This document shows, piece after piece, positions 11,814 through 22,677 of a stretch of DNA of 64,000 nucleotides (the stretch's first letter is position 1; the number at the start of each line of letters is the position of its first letter). The stretch is from NCBI GenBank assembly GCA_038049695.1, contig CP142456.1, positions 42,512,001-42,576,000 of the forward strand. Direction: 5' to 3'. A model generated the notes under the pieces. That model saw only the letters and a program-made list of their open reading frames with translations, ran no database searches and had not been told where the DNA came from. A program made the position numbers and the translations under genes. The stretch comes from Cinnamomum chago. Lineage: Eukaryota; Streptophyta; Magnoliopsida; Laurales; Lauraceae.

Positions 11814-12885
11814 GTGACTCCACTCTCTTTCTCCCTCATTTCTCCATCCCATCGACTGAAACCTCCATAGCTACAGTGCCAGCAGCCCCTCTTCTCCGTT
11901 TCTTCCATTTCTCTTGCTCTAATGGAGCCTCCAAGCCACCAATCCGACGAGGGAACTCCGGCAACTTCTTCTCCTTCATCTCCTCTCTTGTTTGACACCA
12001 TTTTTGTGGGAAACCAAGGTGGGCAGCCCCTATTGCAAGCTTCTTCTTGTTCATTCATGGCCTTAGAGAGATTGTGGATCTTGAGCTTGAGAGGTGATTA
12101 GAAGCTTGATTTGCTAGCTTGGGACCCAAGGCAAGTGGATGAATGGATGGTTTGAATGTTATCAAAGTTTTATGAGAAAATCCTAAGTTTTATTACTTGT
12201 CCTTGATCATTGGATACATGTTTTCACATATGCTTCTTGCCACATATATATTGATTTCGAAATTTGCATATCAATGGTTGTTTCTCTCTTGTTAATTTCT
12301 TGGAAAGATATGCTTTCAAATTGTCAAAGTTGCTCATATGGTCTTGAAATGAATGGGGTTGGTTTCCCCACCCATGTTATGTTTACTAGCTTGTATGGAT
12401 TTGAAATAGAAGCTCATTTAAAGAGTTTGGCCAACTAATCCATTGTTTTGGAAATGGGATCAATGGTTTTAATTACCCCTTGATTATGGCAAATGGACCC
12501 TTGTATACAATGGGGATTCTTCCCTTTGGTTTGGTTTTAAGTGAGAAGAAAGGAGATGTTTAGTTATTTGTTTTCATTGGAGTTTTCATGAGGAATGGGG
12601 TGGGCTAAGTCATTCAAGGTTTTATAAACATATTGGTAGAGTACTTATCATCCTTGTGATAGCCTTTATGAATGTTGTGAAATGGTTTCCTTCCCTTTTT
12701 CTTTGCATGGGACTTGACATGGAAGTAGTGATGGATAGAACTCAAATGGGGATTTGGAGAGGTATAAAGAGATGCATTGGAGGAGCTATTAGCTCAATGT
12801 TATTGTAAGGACTTGTGGATGTGAGGAAGAGGGTTTTGAGGAGGAAAATGGCTCAAAACTGAACACAGTGAGCATTTTCGTAACT

Positions 12886-13312
12886 GGCGGTCAGCTCACG
12901 GTCAGCCAGCGGCTAACCGCCGAGTGCATCGGCGGCTAACCGCCAGCTAACCGCGCACCGCGGCGACTTTTCCAGAGAGCATCGTTTTCCCCCTCAAAAT
13001 ACGGCCAGCCTCACGGTTAGCCAGCGGCTAACCGCCGAACACATCGGCGGCTAACCGCCAGACAACCGCCCACTCACGGTTACCTTTCCAGAAAGCATCA
13101 GATATCCCACTTGAAAACTCGGTCAGCTTCACGGTTGCCCAGCGGCTAACCGCCGAATGCATCGGCGGCTAACCGCCAGGTAACCGCATTTGACGGTCAG
13201 CTTTCCAGTAAGCTGCATTTCTGCAGCCCAGCCGCGGTCAGCTGTGCGGTCAGCCAGCGGCTAGCCGCCTGCCCCAACGGCGGCTAACCGCTAGCTGACC
13301 GCCAGGTAACCG
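12886..13312. repeat. Palindrome cassette, three tandem units of about 118 bp
   Basis: Each unit has two GCGGCTAACCGCC palindromes separated by 'gaa/gtgcatcg' and a linker 'tttccaga(g/a)agc'. Units begin near 12905, 13020 and 13138. The relative at 4666 has about two units. Confidence 0.8.
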
Positions 13313-13877
13313 AGATTCCCCAGATTTCGAAAAGCTCCCCGGTTCGTTCGAGCGTTGAGCTTTGTCGATCAAATGAGATTCACTAAGCATTGTATGAGGC
13401 CATTCGAGAAAGAAACCATATCACAAGGATGTCATTCGAAGTTTTGAAAAGTGTAAAAGTGCATAAGGAGCCCGGAATGTCTTCAAACTCAAGGAGTACC
13501 AAGTCATTTCAATAATCGACATACGGGACCCCTATTCACTTATATAGATCTTGAAATCAATATTTTACCCGAAATTGTTATAGTTCATGGTTTCACCTCT
13601 TTTCCCGAGATTTGCATTACATGACTTGTTTTCCCGAAAGCATTGGAGTTACTCTAGTAACAGTTACTTGTCCCGAAGTGCATTGCACCACATGATATGT
13701 CAGTGTGCCCTTGAGTACCCCCGTCTTGCCCGTTTGATTATGTATTTACACTTGATTTACTTGCATTGTCTCGATTGGATTTGACCTATGAGTCGGCACC
13801 ACTAAGCTTGGATAACCTTGTTGGTCTGATCCACCGACTTGGAGATCCCCCTCTTGTCCCGCCAGCTGCAGCTTGGA

Positions 13878-14000
13878 TCCCGCTACCCGGTTATTACCGT
13901 GGTCCCGTCCCGATACCCGGTTATTACCGTGGTCTTGTCCCGATACCGCAGATTGCTACTGTGGTCCCCGATGCCCGGCTCGCTACCGTGGTCATGTATA
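13878..14000 (+). repeat. 30-bp minisatellite, 4 units
   Basis: Four consecutive variants of CCCGATACCCGGTTATTACC plus GTGGTC; the highest unit count in the window. Confidence 0.75.
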
Positions 14001-14019
14001 GTATATGTATATGCATTCA

Positions 14020-14135
14020 TGAGATCCCCTGTTTCTCCTCACCTCGAGTGACTGAGATCAGGGCCTAGTATATGTATATGTATTGATATGAGATCCCCTG
14101 TTTCTCCTCACCTCGAGTGACTGAGATCAGGGCCT
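14020..14135 (+). repeat. 63-bp tandem duplication
   Basis: 'gagatcccctgtttctcctc' to 'gatcagggcctag' occurs twice in a row. The same duplication is in the minus-strand element at about 35037-35145, so the two copies share ancestry for this part. Confidence 0.8.
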
Positions 14136-14344
14136 AGTTATTGCTCTATCGCTTTAGTGATAGAGGACTTAGCTTCTTGTGGTTGCCATCTTGCCAGTTT
14201 CCGATTCCTTGGATACCCGACATGTTTTATATTGCTTATTTGCTTTCCGATAAATGATTCATTTTCTTTATGAAAGTTGTTATTTAAACAAGTGTTAATA
14301 TTCTCCAATGTAAATTCAGTTATTATTATATTGTCTTCTGTTCT

Positions 14345-14870
14345 TTGTACCCGCACATGTTTTAAATGAATGCCGGTTGGGCGAATACCCATGCTTTTAC
14401 ATATGTTTCAAACGATCGATTGTTTTACTAGATTTATGTGATTACACATGTTTTAAATGAACACCTGAATTGTCAAATACCCATGCTTTGAAATATGTTT
14501 CAAATGACACTTGTTTTGCCAGATCACTGTGTTTATACCGGTCTCAAATGAATATCCGATTTGTTAAATATCCCTGCTTTGAGATATGTTTTAAATGAAC
14601 ACCCAGTTTTATTAAATACCTGTATTTTCACATATCTTTCAAATGGACTTTGGTTTTGCCAGACTGCTATGGATACCCGATTTGTTGTACACTTGTGTTT
14701 TTACTTAAGTTTCAAATGAACGTTTGTTTTGTCAAGCCACTATATTTATACATGTTCTAGACGAACACCCGATTGTCAAATATCTATGATTATAGATGAT
14801 GCAAACGAACACATGTTTTATTAGATGTTCATGTTTTACCCGTGCTTGAAATGAATACAAGTTTTCCCCG
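14345..14870 (+). repeat. Degenerate tandem block, period about 105 bp
   Basis: Same block as 5885-6560. Confidence 0.6.
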
Positions 14871-14978
14871 AGATTCCCGACTTTGCACCCGTTTAATTAT
14901 ATGCAGCATTTTGAGCAAATAGCACGATTTATCATTTGTATTATTATTCGCTATATTGTGTTCTTTTCATCCACCTGC

Positions 14979-14994
14979 CAGACCGTCGTGTCTG
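14979..14994 (+). other. Conserved hairpin CAGAC-N6-GTCTG
   Basis: Identical to the word at 6666. Confidence 0.6.
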
Positions 14995-16180
14995 ACCCAC
15001 TACTTTTGGTACTCAGGTTCAGATTCCTTGCCCCGAGTTGAGTGTCTTGTTGGCTTTGGAGACATGCCTTGCAGGTTGTTTTGTCGGCTATGTCATGTAG
15101 ACATTGAGCTTGACATCGGAGCTACGTCACTTTTGGGTAGTGGTTTATAGCTTCTTGTTGTATGGCTTTTGTTAGCCTTTTCTTGGGATTCTTAATTAAT
15201 GTACATTGATAATTGTAACTTGAACATATTTGGGAATGCAATATCCTGTTACTGTCAGCTCTGTAAATTATTGTGATGGTTACTCCAGTCTGATATGATT
15301 CTTGATATAATAGCTATGGGCTAAAGGTTGAGTGCGACGCGGAATCCGATGGCCACGGACTTCGGGTCGCATCGCCACAAATGCTTCCGCAAAATATTCA
15401 GAATGTGTTGTCTTCACACACGCGGATCCTGGGAGAAGTAAAATACAAATTATTCCTTAATCCCATCTCCCGCCCCCGAGGTATCGGTTTGGGGGCGTGA
15501 CATGTTACATATAATTTCAAAGATTCTTTCATTAACATGATCTACTTAGATTTACCAAATAAAGTACTACTTGGATTGAATCAATGGTGATGCATCCAAA
15601 ACGATAGATCAATTCAAAACATAAAACATGCTAAGGACACAACACATCATAGTTTAACATGTTACTAAAGATTTACCAAAGATAAAACAAAAACTTGAAA
15701 ACATATGATTTGTAAAGATGTTGAATCCAAAACATAAGATAGTTTTGAAAGTGATTTTCTTATGTTGAAAAACAACAACCATAGATTCAACCAAGTATAG
15801 GAATCATGTTACATATAATTTCAAAGATGTTTCCATTAACATGATCTACTTAGATTTACCAAAAATAAAGTACTACATGGATTGAATCAAATGGTGATGT
15901 ATCCAAAACAATAAATCAACTCAAACCATAAAACATGTTAAGGACACAACACTTCATACATAGTTTATCATGCTACAAAAGATTTACCAAAAGTAAAACA
16001 AAGCATGAAAACATATGATTAAGGAAAGTAGAGCCTACTTGGTGATTTAACTTCATTAATCCAAGCTTTAGCTTTCCTAATGATCCCCTTCTTCCCTTAG
16101 TTCATTTCCCTTTTATTTGCCTCAAAACCCCTCAAGGAGGGCCTTAAAATTCCCAACTTTTGGCAAAGGAAAGAACTCAT

Positions 16181-16187
16181 ATTTATA
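16181..16187 (-). promoter_or_regulatory. LARD LTR TATA box
   Basis: Minus-strand TATAAAT in GGCTATAAATATGAG. The palindrome cassette starts about 25 bp upstream of it. Confidence 0.6.
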
Positions 16188-16212
16188 GCCAAAACAGCCC
16201 AACGGCTAGTCC

Positions 16213-16314
16213 CCGGTCGACCTGGCCTTCACAACGGCTATATTTCTGACCGTTTGAAAAATGGCCAACGGGAGTGTACCGGGTCGACCGGGCCCCTTAC
16301 CCGGGTCGACTTGG
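16213..16314. repeat. Palindrome cassette, GGTCGACC type (LARD 3' LTR), interrupted by an insertion
   Basis: Contains CCGGTCGACC, CGGGTCGACCGGG and CCCGGGTCGAC, with arms AACGGCTA/TGACCGTT around them. The element at 16315 entered the last palindrome (TSD CTTGG/CCTGG). The intact copy is at 27821-27922. Confidence 0.8.
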
Positions 16315-17529
16315 TGTAAGACCCCGACCCGAGTGATCCCGATTAGTGCTAATTAAGTTGCGTGTTAGTGCTAAGCTTGATTAGTGTTTTTGGTTAAGTT
16401 GGGTTTGGAATAGTTTTGATTCTAGTTTTGGGCTTTTGAATGCTTTGGTAGCTTGTGGGGCCCTTTGGGGGTTCCCTTTTCTGCTTTGCTTTTGCTTGGT
16501 GGATTTTCCCGATTTGTTTCGTATTGTGTTTTTGGCCCGTTGCATTCATCTTGTGGATTCTTACAACTTTCATGTTGATCCCGTGTTCATTTGAGGCCCC
16601 GAAACCCGATTTTCATAGCCCGGAGGGCAAAACAGTCATTGTACACCAAATCTGTACCCAAAACTCATTATTCTCGAAACCCGCGAAACATACACTTTTT
16701 AGAAACTAGATATTTCGACGAACATTTCTTCCTTCTTCGTCGAATTCATCCGAGGACCCGAGAGAGATGATTTCAGCCCATTTAGTTCATTAAGTTGTGG
16801 GACCCAACCTTCCCTTTGTTAGCAAAGAAGAACTCACCCTCCATTTGCAATTCATTCTCCATTTTCCAGCACAAGAGAAGAGTCTAGGGTTTTCCTTGGT
16901 TTTCTCTCCTTCTTCTTGCTTCTCCATCTCAAAGCCTCACCAATCTTGCACCAAACTCAAAATGGAGATCATCTTCTTCTTCCTCATCTTGCAAGCATTC
17001 CATTGATACCATTTGTAAAGAGGACCCTCCATCACAAGACCTTCTTTGAGCTCATCATTGCCATTAGAGGACCTTAAAGGTAAGAGATCATCCCCATCTC
17101 CTAGATTAGTGTTCCTTTAGTTCTTGTTAAGCTACATTTCCATTTTTGAAAGGTTTCCTAGTCATTATATTGTTTGACCCATGTTAGGGCTTTTATTTGG
17201 GGATTTTGCATTGTAGCTTGGACCATTTTCTTGGAGGACTTGATAGAGCTTAATATCATTAATTGAAGACTTGAGGCAAGTGAATGTTTGGAGGTTTTTA
17301 AGTTTCAAATGATTTGGTGAAACATTGATGGATTTTTATGCTTTCATTGATTGCATTTATTGATTTTTCATGGTTGCAATAAATGATATTTATGCATCTT
17401 GATAGCCTCATTTAATGTCTTGGAATCATGTGTTTTAGTCATCTTGATCATAGTTCTATGTGGTTGTTGAAGTGTTGGAAAGAAAGGAACAAAAAGGAGA
17501 AAAATCCAAGTCCCGGACCTGCACTGCGC

Positions 17530-17646
17530 CCAGGACCGATCGATCGGACGTGCAGACCGATCGATCGGTCTGTCAGTAACTGTAAGGGTTTTTGGACCGA
17601 TCGATCGGGCCCTGTGTAGAAATTTCGGGCGATCGATCGGTCCCTG
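17530..17646. repeat. Palindrome cassette, CCGATCGATCGG type
   Basis: Four copies of CGATCGATCG with flanking C/G, spaced by 9-30 nt, inside a leader-like region that otherwise aligns with 37150-37400. Confidence 0.85.
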
Positions 17647-18456
17647 TTCAGAAAATTTTGGGACTTTGAGGAGGAGCGTCAGTTTGAGTCCGGTGGATTT
17701 TGAGATTTTTATTTTTTCCTTAGTGCTAGATGGGACCTTGGCTACCCTTTTTGGACTAATTGGACTATGGGTGAGATGTCTTGAGCCGACGCTTCTCACG
17801 GTTAGTTTGGTGGCATCGAAGTTCAATCCGTTTCAATCTTGAACGGGATGGAATGACGCGATAACTTCTTTATATCCAAATATAAGTCTTTTGCCTTGGT
17901 TATCGCGAATTCCATTCCTTTCGATGACTGAATAGGTTGGTCGATGTTTCCGAATTAACGTCATGCCTAGGATGGACCGTCTATAACCTTGATTTTCCTA
18001 GTATGAAATCTAGTTATAACCATAAGCTCATTTTAAGTTTTGAAAATCGTAAGAGTGCATAAGGAGCCCGGAATGTCTTCAAACTCAAGGAGTACCAAGT
18101 TATATCTAAAATCGACATACGGGACCCCTATCCACTCAAATAGATCTTTAAATCATCATCTTTCCCGAATTGGTATAGTTCATCATATTTCTCTATTTCC
18201 AAGCATTACTTGACATGAATCGTTTTCCCGAAAGCATGATAGTAGTATTGACTTGTCCAGATATGTATTGCCCGACATGAGATGACAGTGTGCCTTGAGC
18301 ACCCCCGTTTTCCCCGTTTATTTATTGTACTTGATTTACTCATATATGTCTCGATTGGTTTTATCCTATGTGTCGGCATCACTAAGCTTGGATACCTTGT
18401 CAGTCTGATCCACTGACTTGGATATCCCTCTCCCGTCCCGCCAGCTGCAGTTTGGA

Positions 18457-18520
18457 TCCCGATGCCCGGTTTATCACCGTGGCCCCGTCCCGATACCCGG
18501 TTCGCTACCGTGGTCCCGTT
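18457..18520 (+). repeat. 30-bp minisatellite, 2 units
   Basis: Two units of the CCCGATGCCCGG...CACCGTGG pattern. Confidence 0.6.
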
Positions 18521-19857
18521 CCCGTATTATTATATTGTATATATGTATACGTTGTTTCTCCTCACCTTGTGTGACTGAGATCAACGTCCCGTGATACTGT
18601 TGTCACATTAGTGACAGAGGACTTAGCTTTATGTGATTGCCACCTTGTTATTCCCGATTTCCTTGGTTACCTCTTATGTTTCATCTTGTTTACTTGTTTT
18701 ATAGCAAATGATTTATCTGTTTTATAAGAGTTCTTGCTTAAACAGATTTATATGCTTTTCAAGGTATTTTCCCCTATTATATGTTGTTGTATCCTTTGCT
18801 TTGGTACTCAGGTCCCGTTGCCGGCTTCTTTGAGGAGGAGCCAGAGGAGGCGGTAGGAGAGCCGCAACCTCTAGTTGAGTGGCGTGCTGACGATGTCATG
18901 TAGACATCGGGTTGCTACGAGAGACGTACATTTTGGGAGCTATACTTTAACCATTCTTTTGGGTTATTATTTTGTTCTTATTGGCCTTTATTGGCCTCTC
19001 TTTTTGGGGATTGTAACTAAATGATAACTTGTCTAACTTTAACAACTTTTGGGAAACATTGCTATATATATCATTGCTCATTTTGATACAGTCTTTCATA
19101 CTCATGTTATTGTTATGATCTTCATGACTAATGATAGTTGGACTATTTGATTTGCTACACGCTTCCGCACTCAAAAAGAAATGTTCATTGATGTTTGTGA
19201 TATCCTCACCGCGGACACCTGTGGGAAATTAAATAAAAAAACGTGTGTGTTGTTGGTTCACGACACACACTTAATGTCCCGATCCCGGATTGGTCCGTCC
19301 TTCGGGGATTTCCCGGTCCGGGGTCGCGACACCTGGTACACAACGTTTCTGGCCCGGAACCAAAATTCCCAAAATTGCATATTTTTGCATATTTCAAAGT
19401 CTTTTCAAGTGGGAATTTTTGGGCCATTAAATCAAGCTTGGAAACATGTTTTAAATTATTCTAAGGGTTTTAAAACATGAAACATAAAAAGCCTAAAAAT
19501 GATTCGAAACTTTAAAACCAATGGCTTGCTTGATTTCTAAAAACTCTTTTCACATTTAAATGCATACAAAAATGATTCTGAAAGTGATGAATGTATGCAA
19601 GGCACAAACCTAAATCCTCATTTTGATTTCTCAAAAGTAATTCACAAAGAATTAGGTTTTCAAAAGAGTTTGGATTCTAAAACAATGCATCCAAGTTTAA
19701 CAACAAACATGCATAAATCATTAATTCTACAAGTCTAAAATCCAATGCATGTATAAAACCAGATTTCAAGATTTTCTAAAACAATGCATGTGTGAAAATT
19801 CAAATGATGCTAAAGTGAAAATGCATCCATCAAATTGAAAATACAAAATCCCTAACA

Positions 19858-19871
19858 ATCTCCCCCTTTGC
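19858..19871 (-). other. Polypurine tract of the older LARD
   Basis: Minus-strand GCAAAGGGGGAGAT abuts the 3' LTR start (TGTTAGGG). Confidence 0.75.
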
Positions 19872-21293
19872 AATTTGATGGCAACTTACTCATCATTGAA
19901 ATTACACACAAAGTCTTCAGCTCCCCCTAAGCTGGACAAGTCTTGAAATCTTCTTGGATGCTCCTTGTAAGACCCCGACCCGAGTGAGCCCGATTAGTAC
20001 TAATTAAGTTGCGTGTTAGTGCTAAGCTTGATTAGTGATTTTTGGTTAAGATGGGTTTGGAATAGCTTCTGATATAGTTTTGGGGATTTTGATTGGCTTT
20101 GTGTTAGTAGGGCCCTTTGGGGGTTCCTTTTCATGACATTGCATATGTTTGAGGATTTATCGGAGGTTTTTACATTCATGATTTTAATCCCATTTTACTC
20201 GCTTTAATGATCCCTACAACTTTTATGTTGATCCCGTTTTCGTTTGAAATCCCGAAACCCGAATTCTTGGCCTTGAGGGCAAAACAGTCATTTCACACCA
20301 AATATGTACCCAAAACTTAGTATTCTCGAAACCCGCGAAACATATACTTTTTAGAAACTAGATATTTCGACGAACAATTCTTCCTTCTTCGTCGAATTCA
20401 TCCGTGGACCCGAGAGAGATGATTTCAGTCCATTTAGCTTCTTAAGTTGTGGGACCTACCCAACCCAATTCTTTGTTAACAAGGGAAGCCATTTCCCTTC
20501 TTCTCCATTCTTCTTTTCCAACTCAAGAGGGAAAGCTAGGGCTTTGGGAGGAACTCTTCTTCTTCTTGCTCTTGCCTTTCATCACTCAATCCAACCCCAA
20601 GCTTGCACCAAAGGAAGATTGGAGATCATCATCTTCTTCCTCATCACCTTAGCTCTCCATTGACACCATTGCTAGAGAAAAGCATTCATCACAAGACCTT
20701 CCTTGAGCTCACCATTGCCATTAGAGGACCTTGCAAGTAAGTAACCCCCTTCATCTCCTAGATTGGTGTTCCTCTAACCCTATAGGAGCTTCACCTTCAT
20801 TATTGGAAGGTCTCTTTGTGATTTCATTGTTTGACCATGTTAGGGTTTTATTTGGGGATTTTGCCTTGTAGCTTGGATTCATTGTCTTGGAAGACTTGAC
20901 CGAGCTTGATTTCTTTGTTAGAAGACCTAAGGCAAGTGAATGAATGATGTTCCTAAGCTTTTATTGATTTTTGGACATTTTCCATTAATGTGCATTTATT
21001 GCTTTGTTTTGAAATGAATGCTCATAATAAGTGTTAATGACCCATTTATAATCTTGGAGAAGTAGTGGTTTATGGCATTGAATGTCTCATTATTTTGTTC
21101 AAATGTATATATATTGTGAAGTGATTTCCTTCTCCTTTTTCCTTGTGTTGGATGTATGGTTGATGGAGGAGAATGTGATTGATTAAATGGAGGATTGGTT
21201 GTAGTTTGGGGGGAGAAATAGGCTCCTCATTTGATGTGTAAGAAGGGCTAAAGGAAGGTTGTAAAAAGGAAGAGAAGGAGGACAGCTGAACTG

Positions 21294-21500
21294 GTCCGGA
21301 ACTCATTTCTGGACAGTTCGCTCGAGCGACCATGACAGTTCGCTCGAGCGACCTGCCCAGAAAAGGAGTCGGGAATTCCAGTGGCTTGGTCGCTCGAACG
21401 CATTTTAATAACCGCTCGACCGATGGGTTCGCTCGAGCGAACTCCCAGATTCGCTCGAGCGATGCGGTCTGCCTGGCATGATGCGGTCTGCCTGGCATGA
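21294..21500. repeat. Palindrome cassette, TCGCTCGAGCGA type
   Basis: Four TTCGCTCGAGCGA palindromes plus two imperfect ones (TCGCTCGAACGC, CGCTCGACCG). The right side has a tandem doublet of 'atgcggtctgcctggc'. Confidence 0.85.
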
Positions 21501-22286
21501 TGCATTCAGTTTGAGTCCAGTGGGTTTTGAGATTTTTTTTTTTGTGGACCTTGGCTACACCCCCCTTGGACTCACTTGACCATATGTGAGAGCGTCTTGA
21601 GCCGATGCTCTTCACGGTTGGTTCGGAATGTATCGAAGTTCAATCTATTCAATCTTGAACGGGATGGAGCGACACGATATCCTCTTCATACCTAAATGCA
21701 ACGTCTATTTCCTTGGGTATCGCGAGTTCTATTCCTTTCGGTGACTGAGTAGGTTGCTCGATGGTTCCGGGTTGACAACATACTTAGGATGGACCGTGTA
21801 TAGTATTGATTTTTCTATCATAACATCTAGTTATAACCATAAGCTCATTTTAAGTTTTGAAAATTGTAAAAGTGCATAAGGAGCCCGGGATGTCTTCAAA
21901 TTCAAGGAGTACCAAGTCATATCTATGATCGACATACGGGACCCCTATTCACTCAAATAGATCTTAAAACATTTATCTTTCCCGATTTGGTATAGTGCAT
22001 TATATTCTTCATTGCCCAGTTTTACAGTACATGACTTGTTTTCCCCGAAAGCATAGTGTATACTTGAAATGGTTACTTGACCCGAAGTGCATTGCACCAC
22101 ATGATATGTCAGTGTGCCCTTGAGCACCCCCGTCTTGCCCGCTTGATTATATATAATTGTACTTGATTTATTTGCATTGTCTCGATTGTATTTGACCTAT
22201 GAGTCGGCACCACTAAACTTGGATAACCTCGTTGGTTTGATCCACCGACTTGGAGATCCCCCTCTTGTCCCGCCAGCTGCAGTATG

Positions 22287-22375
22287 GATCCCGATACCCG
22301 GTCATTACTGTGGTCTTGTCCCGATACCGCAGATTGCCACTGTGGTCCCCGATGCCCGGCTCGCTACCGTGGTCA
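22287..22375 (+). repeat. 30-bp minisatellite, 3 units
   Basis: Three CCCGATRCC...CYGTGGTC units. Confidence 0.65.
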
Positions 22376-22661
22376 TGTATAGTATATGTATTTATATGAG
22401 ATCCCCTGTTTCTCCTCACCTTGAGTGACTGAGATCAGGGCCTAGTTATTGCTCTATCACCTTAGTGATAGAGGACTTAGCTTCGTGTGGTCGCCATCTT
22501 GCTTGTTCCCGATCCCTTGGTTACCTCATATGTTTTATCTTGTTTACTTGTTTTATAGCAAATGATTTACCGGTTTTATGAGAGTTCTTGTTTAAACAGA
22601 TTTCTATGCTTTTCGAGAGATTTCATCTATTATATATTGTTGCATCTTTTCATTCTCTTGC

Positions 22662-22677
22662 CAGACCGTCGTGTCTG
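22662..22677 (+). other. Conserved hairpin CAGAC-N6-GTCTG
   Basis: Same 16-bp word as 6666. Confidence 0.6.

Larger units (their letters stand above)
11295..15502 (+). mobile_element. Long-LTR family solo LTR, subfamily 1 (4208 bp), in the LARD 3' LTR
   Basis: TGTGAGAACCCGACCCC...GGGGGCGTGACA with TSD TGTTA (11290-11294 and 15503-15507). The uninterrupted site is visible in the partner LTR at 27128-27140, which proves the insertion boundaries. It is closely similar to 2927-7190. It differs by a larger palindrome cassette (12886-13312), four minisatellite units (13878-14000) and a 63-bp tandem duplication (about 14020-14135) also found in the 33627 element. No coding region. Confidence 0.92.
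16315..19331 (+). mobile_element. Long-LTR family solo LTR, subfamily 2 (3017 bp), in the LARD 3' LTR
   Basis: Starts TGTAAGACCCCGACCCGAG and ends GGGGTCGCGACA. The flanks CTTGG (16310-16314) and CCTGG (19332-19336) are a 5-bp TSD with one difference; the uninterrupted site is at 27915-27925. It has a GATCGATC-type cassette (17530-17646) and a two-unit minisatellite (about 18457-18520), and lacks both the 105-bp repeat block and the CAGAC/GTCTG hairpin. No coding region or second LTR. Confidence 0.9.
10291..19857 (-). repeat. 3' LTR of the older LARD, split by two insertions
   Basis: It aligns with 26125-28446 along its whole length once 11295-15502 and 16315-19331 are removed (about 2332 bp net). 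It contains the minus-strand TATA box at 16181-16187, the GTCGAC-type palindrome cassette beside it, and an internal tandem duplication of about 300 bp. Confidence 0.9.

Noticed and set aside
21070-21615. 181-codon open frame on the minus strand
   Set aside because: It crosses a leader, the CTCGAG cassette and its duplicated right side inside a solo LTR. Low-complexity repeats explain its length and no domain is recognisable.
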